Positions 16,455 to 26,343 of a stretch of DNA of 64,000 nt are shown here, one piece after another. The DNA comes from G965222505 sp965222505. Its GTDB lineage: Bacteria; Bacteroidota; Rhodothermia; Rhodothermales; DATKEJ01. The first letter of the stretch is position 1. Each line of letters opens with the position of its first letter. The stretch covers positions 2,976,001 through 3,040,000 of the forward strand of contig OZ244956.1 of NCBI GenBank assembly GCA_965222505.1, written 5' to 3'. Position numbers and translations under genes: made by a program. The notes below the pieces were generated by a model. The model saw only the letters and a list, made by a program, of their open reading frames with translations, made no database searches and was not told the origin of the DNA.

Positions 16455-17806
16455 AAGCGTAAGATAAACGTCGTTGGTCCGCCGACCTGGGATTGGACGC
16501 GGAGGTGGCCGTGGTGGCGGTGCATCACCTGACGGGAGAAGCTTAGTCCGATGCCGGAGCCGGTCTTTTTGGTCGTAAAGAATGGGATAAAGATGCTGTC
16601 CAATACCTCCGGTGGCATACCCGGCCCATTATCAGCGACGGTCAGGACGACCCGGCCTTGCCGGTCCAGCTGGCCTTTAAGGTCAATTTGGCCGTCGGGA
16701 TGGCTGACCAGTGCATCGGCCGCATTGGTGAGGAGGTTGATCAGGACTTGTTCGAGCAAAGCGGTATCGCCGAGGACCTTGAGCGTCTCGGGTTCAACTT
16801 CGACGTGGACCTGTATGCTGGCTTCATCCAGTCGGTCTTTCATCAACTGGACCGGACGCCGGAACAGGCCCTTGACTGGCAATAATTCAAAATTCGGACG
16901 CGGGATTCGGGCAATACTGCGATAGGCGTCGACGAAATGCATCAATCCACGGCTTCGCTTTTCAATGGTGTGCAGCGCATCCTGCAAGTCGGCGGGGGTT
17001 TGGGGGTCACGTGTGTCTAGGGCGGCTGTGGTGTAGTGCCGGAGGTGATCTTGTGCAGAGGCCGCCAGGGAGGCGATGGGGGTGATGGAGTTCATGATTT
17101 CATGTGCCAGCACCCGCGTCATGTGTTGCATGGCGTCCAGTTCACGGGCTTCCAGTTGGGCATCAATATTCTGGAACGAGACCAGGGTGAAGGCATCCCC
17201 CTGCAGTTTGAACCGGGTGGCATAAACGGTCATCTGCAAGGTATCATCGCCGACTTGTACCGGGACCAACTGGTTTTCGGTCGATTTTATTTTCCACAAT
17301 ACATTTGCCAGGGCCGGGTTCTCCGGCATTAAATCCATGGTATTCTTTAAATAGGGCCGGTCCAGTAAGCGTTTGGCGGCAGTATTCATCAACGTAACGG
17401 ACCCGTCGGGCCGAAAGCACAACAGGCCGATACCCACATGGTGCACCAGGGTCTCCAGGTACCGGCGCTGGGCCTCAGTTGCGGCACGGGTCCGTTGGAA
17501 CGTCCGCATGACGTTGCCGAAGGCCCCGTACAGACGCTGAAACGAGGAGTCAGGATAGGGTGCTGAGAAGGACTGTACAAAATCGTCATATTCAATCGCT
17601 TCGAGAAAACGAACCACATCCCGCGTGGTCCGCTCCATATCTCGGATAAGGGCATAACCTTGCCAGAGCACCACGCCTGCGGCGAGGCCACCCAACAGCG
17701 GGTTCTGGGCCGGCCCCCAAAAATGAAAACACCCATACAGTGCCACCCCGAATACGGCTAGCCGCATCACGAGCTGTACCCGAAAACGACGAAAGGAAAT
17801 GGACAT
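16451..17806 (-). CDS. Sensor histidine kinase, NtrB-like
   Basis: Protein of 451 aa with two hydrophobic segments near residues 15-30 and 36-54, so a membrane-anchored kinase with almost no periplasmic part. A linker (HAMP-like, about 58-110) leads to a PAS-like domain (about 118-220). The phosphorylated His235 is in VLAHEIMNSITPI. The ATPase domain shows the N box LINLLTNAADAL, G1 DNGPGMPP and G2 GSGIGLSFSRQVMHRHHGHL. It starts 11 bases after the response-regulator gene and is surely co-transcribed with it. With no real sensor domain outside, it probably senses membrane state or a cytoplasmic signal through PAS. The likely target operon is the divergent transporter. Confidence 0.92.
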   Translation of the reverse strand: MSISFRRFRVQLVMRLAVFGVALYGCFHFWGPAQNPLLGGLAAGVVLWQGYALIRDMERTTRDVVRFLEAIEYDDFVQSFSAPYPDSSFQRLYGAFGNVMRTFQRTRAATEAQRRYLETLVHHVGIGLLCFRPDGSVTLMNTAAKRLLDRPYLKNTMDLMPENPALANVLWKIKSTENQLVPVQVGDDTLQMTVYATRFKLQGDAFTLVSFQNIDAQLEARELDAMQHMTRVLAHEIMNSITPIASLAASAQDHLRHYTTAALDTRDPQTPADLQDALHTIEKRSRGLMHFVDAYRSIARIPRPNFELLPVKGLFRRPVQLMKDRLDEASIQVHVEVEPETLKVLGDTALLEQVLINLLTNAADALVSHPDGQIDLKGQLDRQGRVVLTVADNGPGMPPEVLDSIFIPFFTTKKTGSGIGLSFSRQVMHRHHGHLRVQSQVGGPTTFILRF

Positions 17807-17817
17807 GGGGCGAAGGA

Positions 17818-19197
17818 TTACAGACCGTACTTATCCATGCGGCGGTACAGGGCAGCCCGTGTCAACCCCAGTTCCCGGGCGGCGTGGCTAATGTTGCCCG
17901 CATGTTTGCGCAAGGTTTGCCGAATGACGTGTTTTTCTACTGCTTCGAGGTTGTAGGTATCGAATGCGGGTTCCGCAGCGGGGGCCGGTTCGGGCGGTTT
18001 AAGCAAGAAGTCCTCAGGACCCAGAACCGGGGATTCGCTCAGGATGATGGCCCGTTCGACGGCGTGCCGGAGTTCACGCACGTTGCCCGGCCAGGGGTAG
18101 GCCGAAAGCTTTTTGAGGGTGCCTCCCCCCAACCGTACGGCCCCTTTCTGGTACTTTCGGGCATACCCTTTCAGGAAGTACGCGACCAACAGTTTCAGGT
18201 CCCCTTTCCGCTCGCGCAAGGGGGGGAGCTTGATCTCGACGGTGTTGATCCGGTAGAGCAAATCCTGCCGAAATTTTTGCTGTGAAGCCATCTCGTAGAG
18301 CGGCATGTTCGTTGCACAAATGAGCCGCACATCAATCGGACGTGGGGTATTGGAGCCGACGCGCACTACCGCCCGCTGCTGCAAAACCGACAGCAGCTTG
18401 GCTTGCAGAGGCAAGGACAGGTTGCCGACTTCATCCAGAAAGAGCGTTCCCCCGGAAGCAACTTCCAGCCGTCCCGGGCGGTCCGCTTTGGCATCGGTAA
18501 ACGCCCCTTTGACGTGGCCGAACAATTCGCTTTCAAACAACATTTCGCTCACGGCCCCTAGGTCAACGGTAATAAATACATCCCATGCCCGGCTGGATTG
18601 GCGGTGCAAGGCGCGGGCCACCAGCTCCTTGCCCGTTCCATTTTCACCCAACACCAGCACGTTGGCATCCGTTGGTGCGACCTTCCGAATGGTGTCAAAG
18701 ACCTGTTGCATCGCTGGTGAGGTGCCTATAAAGGCTTGATGGGGTGCGTCCAGTTCGGCACTGAGTTGCTGCTGTTTGTCGCGCAGTTGATCCGATTCCT
18801 TTCGGGCATGCCGAAGGCGGAGGGCGTTCAAAACGGTGGTGACCAGTCGCTCATTCTGCCAGGGTTTCAGGATAAAATCGGTTGCGCCTTTCTTGATGGC
18901 CCGGACGGCCGTCTCGACATCGCCAAAGGCCGTAATCAAGACGACGGCCACCGAGGGGTCCAGTTGGGTAATTTGTTCGAGCCAATAAAACCCCTCCCGG
19001 CCATGGTTATTCCCCCGTGCAAAGTTCATGTCCAGCAAAATCACGTCATATGACATGCGCTTCAATAAAGCGGGCAAGGCTTCTGGATGTTGTTCGGTTT
19101 CTACCTGTACGACGTGCTGTTTTAACAAAAGACGGGCGGCCTGTAGAATGTCGGGGTCGTCGTCTACGACGAGTACGGTGCCGTATTTCATAGGCAT
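17818..19197 (-). CDS. Sigma-54-dependent response regulator, NtrC/AtoC family
   Basis: Protein of 459 aa. The receiver domain (1-125) has the acidic pocket VDDDPD and phospho-acceptor Asp56 in VILLDMNF. The AAA+ domain (about 150-380) shows GENGTGKE (Walker A), GTLFLDEVGNL (Walker B) and a sigma-54 contact loop GAFTDA in place of the usual GAFTGA. The C-terminal Fis-type helix-turn-helix is GNISHAARELGLTRAALYRR. It activates transcription by RNA polymerase with sigma-54. It is divergent from the membrane-fusion protein gene, and the palindrome at 19210-19231 between them is the probable binding site; the pair would then control the transporter operon and perhaps itself. Confidence 0.94.
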   Translation of the reverse strand: MPMKYGTVLVVDDDPDILQAARLLLKQHVVQVETEQHPEALPALLKRMSYDVILLDMNFARGNNHGREGFYWLEQITQLDPSVAVVLITAFGDVETAVRAIKKGATDFILKPWQNERLVTTVLNALRLRHARKESDQLRDKQQQLSAELDAPHQAFIGTSPAMQQVFDTIRKVAPTDANVLVLGENGTGKELVARALHRQSSRAWDVFITVDLGAVSEMLFESELFGHVKGAFTDAKADRPGRLEVASGGTLFLDEVGNLSLPLQAKLLSVLQQRAVVRVGSNTPRPIDVRLICATNMPLYEMASQQKFRQDLLYRINTVEIKLPPLRERKGDLKLLVAYFLKGYARKYQKGAVRLGGGTLKKLSAYPWPGNVRELRHAVERAIILSESPVLGPEDFLLKPPEPAPAAEPAFDTYNLEAVEKHVIRQTLRKHAGNISHAARELGLTRAALYRRMDKYGL

Positions 19198-19209
19198 GGG
19201 GATGGTTCA

Positions 19210-19250
19210 AAGTGTTCGTTATCGAACACTTGCTGTGTTAATATCGAACA
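19210..19250. promoter_or_regulatory. Tandem palindromic operator, likely enhancer for the response regulator
   Basis: AAGTGTTCG and CGAACACTT form a 9 bp perfect inverted pair (19210-19231). A weaker copy, TGTTAATATCGAACA, lies at 19236-19250. The shared TATCGAACA half-sites are 22 bases apart, two turns of DNA, so two dimers would bind the same face. The site is about 90-110 bases upstream of a sigma-54-like promoter, the usual enhancer distance for NtrC-type regulators. Confidence 0.68.
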
Positions 19251-19316
19251 TCGGCAGGGTAAGTTTCAGGGCAGAAAAATTTCTTATCCCTAGCATAAAT
19301 AATTATTAACACAGTG

Positions 19317-19331
19317 TGGCATAGTGTTTGA
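19317..19331 (+). promoter_or_regulatory. Candidate sigma-54 promoter of the transporter operon
   Basis: TGGCAT-N5-TTGA matches the sigma-54 consensus TGGCAC-N5-TTGC at 8 of 10 fixed positions. It keeps the GG at -24 and the exact spacing, but has GA instead of GC at -12. Transcription would start near 19343, about 64 bases before the membrane-fusion gene. Confidence 0.55.
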
Positions 19332-19406
19332 GCTAAGCACACGGTACCGCGCACAACGATTCGGCCTGCAGGCCGAACACGTTACCCTTACGCAACGGTT
19401 TTATAT

Positions 19407-20726
19407 ATGGATACAACGGACACGCAAAAAACCTCATTTGCGGCGAACCATCAGGGGGGCGTACCCGGTAGTGGTGCCGGTATGGATCGGGTCGTCCAAA
19501 AGAGAAAATGGCCGCCGCGCCGGGTGGCCCTCTATGGGGTTCTAGCGCTGTTCATCGGCGCCGTGGGGTATGGACTCTGGACGCAGACAGGGGGCTCCCG
19601 GTTACGGATTGCACAGGATAGGGTGACCGTTTCCACGGTTGAGCGCGGGGCTTTTCAGGAATATATCCCGGTGATCGGTACCATCGAGCCGCTTCGTACG
19701 GTGTTTCTGGATGTCGTTGAAGGCGGGCGCGTTGAGCAAATTTTTACCGAGGAAGGTCTGATGCTTGAGCCGGGTACACCGATCCTCAAACTGACCAACA
19801 ACAACCTGCAACTGGACCTGCTCAACCGGGAGGCGCAATTTTACGAGACGGTCAATTACCTCCGGCAAGCCCGCCTGGCGATGGAGCAAAACACCCTGAA
19901 TTTGCGCCAACAACTGGTCGAAATCAATTACCAACTGACCCGCCTGGAACGGCAAGCCGCCCGAAATCGGGAAATGCATCAGAAAAACCTGATCTCCGAC
20001 CAGGACTTTGAAGCCGTCCAGGACGAACTCATCTACCAGCGGCAACGCCGCGAACTCACGCTGGCCTCACACCGGCAGGATTCATTGATGCGGCGCGTTC
20101 AGGTCGATCAGTTGGAAAACTCGGTGAGCCGGCTCCAACGCAACCTTGAAGTGGTGCGCCAAAGCCTGGAAAACCTCGTCATCCGTGCGCCGATGGCCGG
20201 TCAACTGACCTCGCTGGACGCCGAGATCGGACAAAGCATTGGGCCGGGTCAACGGATCGGGCAGGTGGACCGCCTCGACGGATTTCGGGCCAAGGTACCC
20301 ATTGATGAACATTACCTGCCGCGTATCAGCGTGGGGCAACAGGGTACGTTTACCTTTGCGGGCCGGCCCTACGAGATGCAGATTACCAAGGTCTACCCGG
20401 AGGTGCAGAATGGCCGTTTCGAGGTGGATATGGAATTTCAGGGGGCTGCCCCCGAAAACATCCGACGGGGCCAAACCCTGCGCCTTGACCTGGAACTGGG
20501 CGATTTGTCTGAAGCCGTCCTCTTGCCACGCGGGGGCTTTTTCCAGCAAACAGGCGGAAATTGGGTGTTTGTGGTTCAGGGGGGTGAAGCCGTGAAGCGC
20601 ACCATCCAACTGGGCCGGCAGAACCCGGACTACTTTGAAGTATTGCGTGGCCTTAATCCCGGCGATCAGGTCATTACATCCTCCTATGATGCCTTCGGCG
20701 ATGCCGAGCGGCTGGTGCTGGAATAG
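19407..20726 (+). CDS. HlyD/MacA-family membrane-fusion protein
   Basis: Periplasmic adaptor of 439 aa, anchored by one N-terminal membrane segment (about residues 40-58) after a 35-residue basic cytoplasmic tail. A split biotinyl-lipoyl-like domain flanks a long alpha-helical hairpin (about residues 125-260), rich in Gln, Leu and Arg, then beta-barrel and membrane-proximal domains (LENLVIRAPMAGQLTSL and RAKVPIDEHYLPRI). It links an inner-membrane ABC transporter to the envelope or to an outer-membrane channel. It is the first gene of an operon with an ATPase and three permeases and has a sigma-54-type promoter region. No outer-membrane factor of the TolC type is nearby. Confidence 0.9.
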   Translation: MDTTDTQKTSFAANHQGGVPGSGAGMDRVVQKRKWPPRRVALYGVLALFIGAVGYGLWTQTGGSRLRIAQDRVTVSTVERGAFQEYIPVIGTIEPLRTVFLDVVEGGRVEQIFTEEGLMLEPGTPILKLTNNNLQLDLLNREAQFYETVNYLRQARLAMEQNTLNLRQQLVEINYQLTRLERQAARNREMHQKNLISDQDFEAVQDELIYQRQRRELTLASHRQDSLMRRVQVDQLENSVSRLQRNLEVVRQSLENLVIRAPMAGQLTSLDAEIGQSIGPGQRIGQVDRLDGFRAKVPIDEHYLPRISVGQQGTFTFAGRPYEMQITKVYPEVQNGRFEVDMEFQGAAPENIRRGQTLRLDLELGDLSEAVLLPRGGFFQQTGGNWVFVVQGGEAVKRTIQLGRQNPDYFEVLRGLNPGDQVITSSYDAFGDAERLVLE

Positions 20727-20752
20727 CCCTTTGCACGCAACTGAACGAAAAA

Positions 20753-21451
20753 ATGATACAAACCAAACAGCTCAAAAAAGTCTACCAAACCGACGAGATC
20801 GAGACCACGGCGTTGGGCGGGGTGAACCTCGACATTCAGACCGGCGAATTCGTCGCCATCATGGGCCCCTCCGGGTGTGGCAAGTCGACCCTGTTGAACA
20901 TTCTGGGTTTGCTGGACAACCCGAGTAGTGGCGAATATCACTTTTTTGGGCAGGAAGTGGCGGGCTATACCGAACGGCAACGGGCCGGGTTACGCAAAGG
21001 AAGCATCGGGTTCATCTTTCAGAGTTTTAACCTGATCGATGAGTTGAATGTATTCGAAAATGTGGAGCTGCCGTTGTTGTACCTGGGGGTGGCATCGGAT
21101 GTCCGTGAACAAAAAGTCCATGCGGCGCTGGAGCGTGTTGGGATGATGCACCGGCGCAAACATTTTCCACAGCAACTCTCTGGGGGGCAGCAGCAGCGCG
21201 TGGCCATTGCGCGTGCGGTGGTGGCCCAACCCAAACTGATTCTGGCCGACGAGCCGACGGGCAACCTGGACTCGGCCCATGGCCAGGAGGTCATGAAACA
21301 ATTGACCGAACTCAACGAAGCTGGCACAACCATCATCATGGTGACCCATTCTCCGGTCGATTCCGAGTATAGCCACCGGGTTATTCACCTCTTCGACGGC
21401 AACGTGGTGAGCGAGAATTTTATGCGCGAGCGCTATACGATTCGGGCGTGA
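20753..21451 (+). CDS. ABC transporter ATPase, MacB/LolD type
   Basis: ATPase of 232 aa for FtsX-like permeases. Walker A is GPSGCGKST, the Q-loop region GFIFQSFNLIDELNVFENV, the signature LSGGQQQRVAIARA, and Walker B LILADEPTGNLDS, a family hallmark. The H-loop is in TTIIMVTHSPVDSEYSHR. The gene lies 26 bases after the membrane-fusion gene and is the only ATPase for three permeases, so it must serve several permease pairs or one heterodimer set. Confidence 0.94.
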   Translation: MIQTKQLKKVYQTDEIETTALGGVNLDIQTGEFVAIMGPSGCGKSTLLNILGLLDNPSSGEYHFFGQEVAGYTERQRAGLRKGSIGFIFQSFNLIDELNVFENVELPLLYLGVASDVREQKVHAALERVGMMHRRKHFPQQLSGGQQQRVAIARAVVAQPKLILADEPTGNLDSAHGQEVMKQLTELNEAGTTIIMVTHSPVDSEYSHRVIHLFDGNVVSENFMRERYTIRA

Positions 21452-21482
21452 GCCTCCTCATGCGTTGAAAACAAGAGTCGAT

Positions 21483-23918
21483 ATGTTCTGGAATTATATC
21501 ACCGTAGCCCTCCGAAATCTCCGGCGGCATAGTGGATATGCCCTGGTCAACACCCTCGGCCTGGGGATCGGTATGGCGGGGTGTTTATTGATTGCACAGT
21601 ACGTGCTCAACGTGCTGTCGTATGACGACTTTCATCCGGAGGCCCATCACATCTACCGCGTTGCCCTCGATGTACACGTACAAGACCTGGACCTGCAGAC
21701 CGCTTACACGGCCCGTCCGCTTGGGGCTGCGGTGCAGCGGGAGCTTCCCGAGGTTGAACAGGCCACCCGGCTCTGGTACGACCCCATTGGAAAAACCGTG
21801 GTCCGGTACGGCGAGCACACGTTTGCCGAAGATCGTCTGTTCTATGCCGATGCCGGCGTGTTTGACGTTTTCGGCTTTCCGCTTCTCAACGGAGATCCGC
21901 AAACAGCGTTGGAAGCCCCCTTCTCCATCGTGCTCACCGAAACGATGGCCCGCAAGTATTTTGGAGATCAAAATCCGATCGGCCAAACCCTCAGCCTGCG
22001 TGAACCCTCTGATCGAGATATCTTTTCCTATCGCGTAACCGGGATCATGGCCGATTTGCCCGCACAGACCCACCTGGACTTCGACTTTCTCGCTTCCTAC
22101 GTTACCCAGCGCCAGAGCCAATCGGAAAGCTGGCTGGGGTTTGGGGTGTATACCTATATCAAAACCCGCCCAGATGCACAGCCCGCAGCCCTGGAAGCCA
22201 AGCTGCCCGCGCTATTTGCAAAGTATGGCGGCCCCCAGGTGCTGGAAGTATACGGCATTTCGATCACGGAATTCTCGGATGCAGGCAATTATTATCGACA
22301 CTTCTTGCAACCCGTCACAGACATCTATCTGCATTCCAAACTAGACGATGAAATGGCCCCGACGGGCGACATCAAGCTGGTTTACCTCTTCTCGGCGATT
22401 GCGCTATTTATTCTGATGCTGGCGGGCATCAATTTTATCAATCTGGCCACTGCGCGTTCGGCCCGGCGGGCCATGGAGGTTGGGGTACGTAAAACATTTG
22501 GGGCCAACCGGCGTCAACTCGGCCTTCAGTTTTTGATGGAGTCGGTGGTGTTGAGTCTGGTTGCCGTGGGGCCGGCCATCGTCCTGTTGCTATTAGCGCA
22601 ACCCTTTTTGAGCCTGGTGTTTGGCAGCACAATGTTCCATACGGAAATGAACCTGTACCGCTGGGGGCCGGTCCTGCTGGGGATGGCCTTGCTCGTTGGC
22701 CTCGGCGCCGGGGCCTACCCTGCCTTTTACCTGTCTGCCTTTCAGCCTGCCGCCGTGCTGAAAGATCGGCAAGGAGGCCTCACCCGGAGCCGACTCCGCA
22801 ATGGTCTGGTCATTCTTCAATTTGGTATTGCCATGGCCCTGTTGGTTTGCACGGCTATTGTGTACCAACAAACGCGCTACATGCTCAACAAGGACCTGGG
22901 CTTCAATAAGGATCAGGTGGTGGTCATCGAAGGGGCCGAGGTGATGGGCACCCAAAGCGAGCCCTTCCGAAACGCCTTACGGGCATTGCCCAATGTGGTA
23001 CGGGTCACCAACTCGGAGCAGGTGCCGGGCCGCTACCTGAACGGCTCCTCATTCAAACCTGTTGGACAGCCCGACGATGCGTTTGAAATCATGAGTTACA
23101 CCTACGCCAGCTATGATTTTGTGGAGACCCTGGGCATGGAATTGCTGGCTGGCCGAAGTTTGCAACGCGCCTATCCGACCGATTCCCTGGCCGTGATTCT
23201 GAATGAATCGGCAGTGCATAGACTGGGCCTGGAAGACCCCATCGGCACACGACTCTACTGGCGGGGGGAATCGACGTACACCGTGATCGGTGTGGTACGC
23301 GATTTTCATGTGACCTCATTGCATCGCCCCATAGAACCGGTGGCTTTGCTGGGGCCAGATCCCCGCAATTCCAACCGTCCGAACCTGTTGGTCTCTGCCC
23401 GCATTCAGCCAGATCGCGTGCCGGCCACGTTGGCTGCGCTGGAAGCAACCTGGAAGCAATTTGCGCCTCAGGAACCCTTCGTGTACACTTTTCTGGATGA
23501 TGCGTTTGCGAGGCTCTATCAGGCCGAGGTGCATACGGGTTGGCTCATCAGCTTATTTGCTGTGCTGGCCATTTTGATTGCCTGTTTCGGGTTATTTGGG
23601 CTTTCGGCTTATACCACCCAACAACGCACCAAAGAAATCGGCATCCGAAAGATACTGGGGGCCTCGGTCGCCGGGATTGTGGGCTTGCTGTCCAAAGAGT
23701 ATCTGAAGTTGGTGCTGATCGCCTTCGTAGTGGCGGTACCGCTGGCCTGGATCGCCATTCACCGGTGGTTGGAAGGGTTTGCTTACCGTGTGACGATTGG
23801 CTGGGACGTTTTTGCCGTTTCCGGCCTCGCCGTCTTGCTCATCGCATTGCTGACGGTGGGCTACCAATCTGTCAAAGCAGCAACGGCCAATCCGGTTACG
23901 TCGCTCCGGTACGAATAA
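21483..23918 (+). CDS. ABC transporter permease, MacB-like with FtsX domains (paralogue 1)
   Basis: Permease of 811 aa from the ATG at 21483; an upstream TTG at 21465 would add six residues. The N terminus reads MFWNYITVALRNLRRHSGYA, followed by one membrane segment and a periplasmic MacB-core domain (about residues 45-280). FtsX segments with the EVGVRKTFGANR element follow, then a second periplasmic domain and a final three-helix bundle with TKEIGIRKILGAS. The double arrangement (8 membrane segments) is standard for Bacteroidota and Acidobacteria. Likely roles are export of a lipid, lipoprotein or peptide, or mechanical signalling; the substrate is unknown. Confidence 0.9.
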   Translation: MFWNYITVALRNLRRHSGYALVNTLGLGIGMAGCLLIAQYVLNVLSYDDFHPEAHHIYRVALDVHVQDLDLQTAYTARPLGAAVQRELPEVEQATRLWYDPIGKTVVRYGEHTFAEDRLFYADAGVFDVFGFPLLNGDPQTALEAPFSIVLTETMARKYFGDQNPIGQTLSLREPSDRDIFSYRVTGIMADLPAQTHLDFDFLASYVTQRQSQSESWLGFGVYTYIKTRPDAQPAALEAKLPALFAKYGGPQVLEVYGISITEFSDAGNYYRHFLQPVTDIYLHSKLDDEMAPTGDIKLVYLFSAIALFILMLAGINFINLATARSARRAMEVGVRKTFGANRRQLGLQFLMESVVLSLVAVGPAIVLLLLAQPFLSLVFGSTMFHTEMNLYRWGPVLLGMALLVGLGAGAYPAFYLSAFQPAAVLKDRQGGLTRSRLRNGLVILQFGIAMALLVCTAIVYQQTRYMLNKDLGFNKDQVVVIEGAEVMGTQSEPFRNALRALPNVVRVTNSEQVPGRYLNGSSFKPVGQPDDAFEIMSYTYASYDFVETLGMELLAGRSLQRAYPTDSLAVILNESAVHRLGLEDPIGTRLYWRGESTYTVIGVVRDFHVTSLHRPIEPVALLGPDPRNSNRPNLLVSARIQPDRVPATLAALEATWKQFAPQEPFVYTFLDDAFARLYQAEVHTGWLISLFAVLAILIACFGLFGLSAYTTQQRTKEIGIRKILGASVAGIVGLLSKEYLKLVLIAFVVAVPLAWIAIHRWLEGFAYRVTIGWDVFAVSGLAVLLIALLTVGYQSVKAATANPVTSLRYE

Positions 23919-23929
23919 GCGTGGATCTT

Positions 23930-26332
23930 ATGTTTAAAAACCATCTCAAAATTGCCCTTCGTACCCTCTGGCGGAAACCCGGCTATTCCTTTATTAACAT
24001 TGCTGGACTAGCCTTAGGGCTGGTGTGTTGCTTTTTCATTGGATGGTATGTGCTGGATGAATGGCGGTTCGACCGGTTTCATGAAAAAGGAGGCCGGGTA
24101 TACCGTGTGGTGACCGACTTTGAAGTCGAGGGACAGGTACGGGAACAGCCGTACACCCCTGCAATTCTGGCTTCTTACCTGGCGGCTGATTTTGCGGAGG
24201 TCGAAGCCGTCGTCCGCCTGCGTAATGACCAAGCCCTCTTACAGTACGATGCCCCGGACGGTACGGTTCGCACCTTTCAGGAAGAAGCTGTTTCGTTTGT
24301 AGACCCGTCCATTTTCGAGGTATTTAGTTTCCCGCTTTTGGTGGGCGATGCTGCTTCGGCACTGGCAGAACCAAACCAAGTGGTCCTTTCCGAAAACGCG
24401 GCCGCCCGATATTTCGGGACTGATGCGCCTTTGGGAAAACGATTGCAGGATGAAGAGGGGCGCGACTTTGTGGTGGTGGGTGTTATGGCGGATATGCCTG
24501 CCCAATCGCACCTGCACTATGAGGTGCTTTTTTCGCTGAGTACCCTCGAAACAGGGGGGCCAGCGTGGTTTTTTCAGAATTGGTTGAACACGAGCATGCT
24601 TACCTATGTATTGCTCCGTAACCTTGGCCAGGCCCCAACCCTGGCGGCGCAATTTCCTGCATTTTTAGGCCGTCATGCCGGACCACGTCTTCAGGAGGCT
24701 GAACTCCGGATGGATTTTCACCTGGAGCCGCTTCACACCATATACCTGCAATCCACGAGAGGGGGGGCGGCGCGAAAGGGCAGTTTAACGAACCTCTATC
24801 TCTTTACCCTGATTGCCTTTTTTGTCCTTTTCATTGCGTCCATCAATTTTATCAACCTGACCACGGCGCGTTCATCCGAGCGTGCCGTTGAGGTGGGTAT
24901 CCGCAAAACCGTCGGTGCCGAACGTGAGCAGCTGATCCGTCAGTTCTTAGGAGAAGCCCTTGGGATCAGCCTCTTGGCGTTTTTGCTTGCCCTGGCCTTA
25001 ATCGAGGCCCTTTGGCCCGTCTTTAATATCATCGCCGGAAAAAACATTACGCCGACCCTGGCCGAGCGCGGCATGTACAGTTTGGTTTTGCTCCTCCTGG
25101 CGGGTGTGGTGGGTGTCGCCTCCGGGGTGTACCCCGCCTTTCTGCTGTCGCGTTTTCGTCCGGCAACTACCTTGCGCTACCGGGCCACTTCGCCAGCACA
25201 TCAGCGCCTGCGCAAGGGTCTTGTTATTGTACAGTTTGGTGTTGCAATTGCGTTAATCGCCTGTACCCTGATCGTGTACAACCAGTTGCGTTTCGTACAA
25301 GGCCAGCCATTAGGCTTCGAGAAAGAGCAGATTTTAGTGGTTGATTTTGGTGGGGATCCGCAAGTACGGCAACGGCTGGATGTGATTAAACAGGAGTTTT
25401 CTGCCCTCCCTATGGTTGCCGGGATCACCGCATCAGGAAGAGTACCGGGCGAAAACCTGAGCCGAGGTGGGGGGTCGATTACGTTACCCAATGGAGGGGA
25501 AGAAAGTGTAGGGACCTATATCCTCTCGGTTGATCACGATTTTCTTGAGGTTTACCAGATGCATATGGTGGCCGGCCGGGGGTATTCCAGAAGTTTCACC
25601 CAGGATACGGCTGCCATTATTCTGAATGAGGCAGCCATCGCCTCCTGGGGGTTTAGGGCGCCTGCCGATGCCGTCGGCCAGGAAGGCGTTTTTTGGGACC
25701 GCACGCATGAGGTGATCGGCGTGGTTACCGATTATCACTTTTTTTCCCTGCATCGCCCCATTGAGCCTATCGTGATGCGTATTGATCCGCAGCACGTAAA
25801 CAAATTGTCCCTTCGCCTCCACACCGATGATTATGCCGCAGCCCTTTCGGCGCTTGAAACGAAGTGGGCTGCGTTGGTTCCGCACCGGCCTTTCACCTAT
25901 CAATTTCTGAACGAGGCCTTTAACCAACAATACCGTGCCGAAGTACAGTTTGGGTGGTTATTTGGCACGTTTGCAGGATTGACCTTGCTGATCTCTTGTC
26001 TGGGGCTTTTGGGGCTTACCTCATTCACGGTGCATCAACGCACCAAAGAAATCGGCATCCGGAAAGTACTGGGTGCATCGGTGGCCAGCCTTGTCGGTTT
26101 ACTCTCGACGGGCTTCTTAAAGCTGGTGTTGGTTGCCTTCTGTTTGGCCTCTCCGATGGCTTACGTACTGATGGTCTACTGGCAAAGCCGATTTGCCTAT
26201 CAAGCCCCGATCTCCCTCACGGTCTTTGCCCTGGCCGGTTTGTTGGCGCTGCTGATCGCGTTTCTAACGGTAAGCTACCAGTCGGTCAAAGCGGCAACGG
26301 CCAATCCGGTGGAATCGCTCCGGTACGAATAG
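23930..26332 (+). CDS. ABC transporter permease, MacB-like with FtsX domains (paralogue 2)
   Basis: Permease of 800 aa starting at the ATG at 23930, 11 bases after the stop of paralogue 1. The frame is open for 130 codons further upstream inside paralogue 1, but the MFKNHLKIALRTLWRKPGYS start is the family start. Organisation equals that of paralogue 1: N-terminal membrane helix, MacB core, EVGIRKTVGAER loop, second core and TKEIGIRKVLGAS before the last helices. The final 60 bases are almost the same as those of paralogue 1 (ATTEMPT at TANPVESLRYE ending), a sign of tandem duplication. It probably forms homo- or heterodimers served by the single ATPase. Confidence 0.9.
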   Translation: MFKNHLKIALRTLWRKPGYSFINIAGLALGLVCCFFIGWYVLDEWRFDRFHEKGGRVYRVVTDFEVEGQVREQPYTPAILASYLAADFAEVEAVVRLRNDQALLQYDAPDGTVRTFQEEAVSFVDPSIFEVFSFPLLVGDAASALAEPNQVVLSENAAARYFGTDAPLGKRLQDEEGRDFVVVGVMADMPAQSHLHYEVLFSLSTLETGGPAWFFQNWLNTSMLTYVLLRNLGQAPTLAAQFPAFLGRHAGPRLQEAELRMDFHLEPLHTIYLQSTRGGAARKGSLTNLYLFTLIAFFVLFIASINFINLTTARSSERAVEVGIRKTVGAEREQLIRQFLGEALGISLLAFLLALALIEALWPVFNIIAGKNITPTLAERGMYSLVLLLLAGVVGVASGVYPAFLLSRFRPATTLRYRATSPAHQRLRKGLVIVQFGVAIALIACTLIVYNQLRFVQGQPLGFEKEQILVVDFGGDPQVRQRLDVIKQEFSALPMVAGITASGRVPGENLSRGGGSITLPNGGEESVGTYILSVDHDFLEVYQMHMVAGRGYSRSFTQDTAAIILNEAAIASWGFRAPADAVGQEGVFWDRTHEVIGVVTDYHFFSLHRPIEPIVMRIDPQHVNKLSLRLHTDDYAAALSALETKWAALVPHRPFTYQFLNEAFNQQYRAEVQFGWLFGTFAGLTLLISCLGLLGLTSFTVHQRTKEIGIRKVLGASVASLVGLLSTGFLKLVLVAFCLASPMAYVLMVYWQSRFAYQAPISLTVFALAGLLALLIAFLTVSYQSVKAATANPVESLRYE

Positions 26333-26343
26333 TCCTCACGCAT

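Noticed and set aside
23540..23929. 130-codon upstream extension of permease 2
   Set aside because: It overlaps the end of permease 1 in another frame, and the family N terminus begins at 23930. The same holds for 25954-26343 before permease 3.
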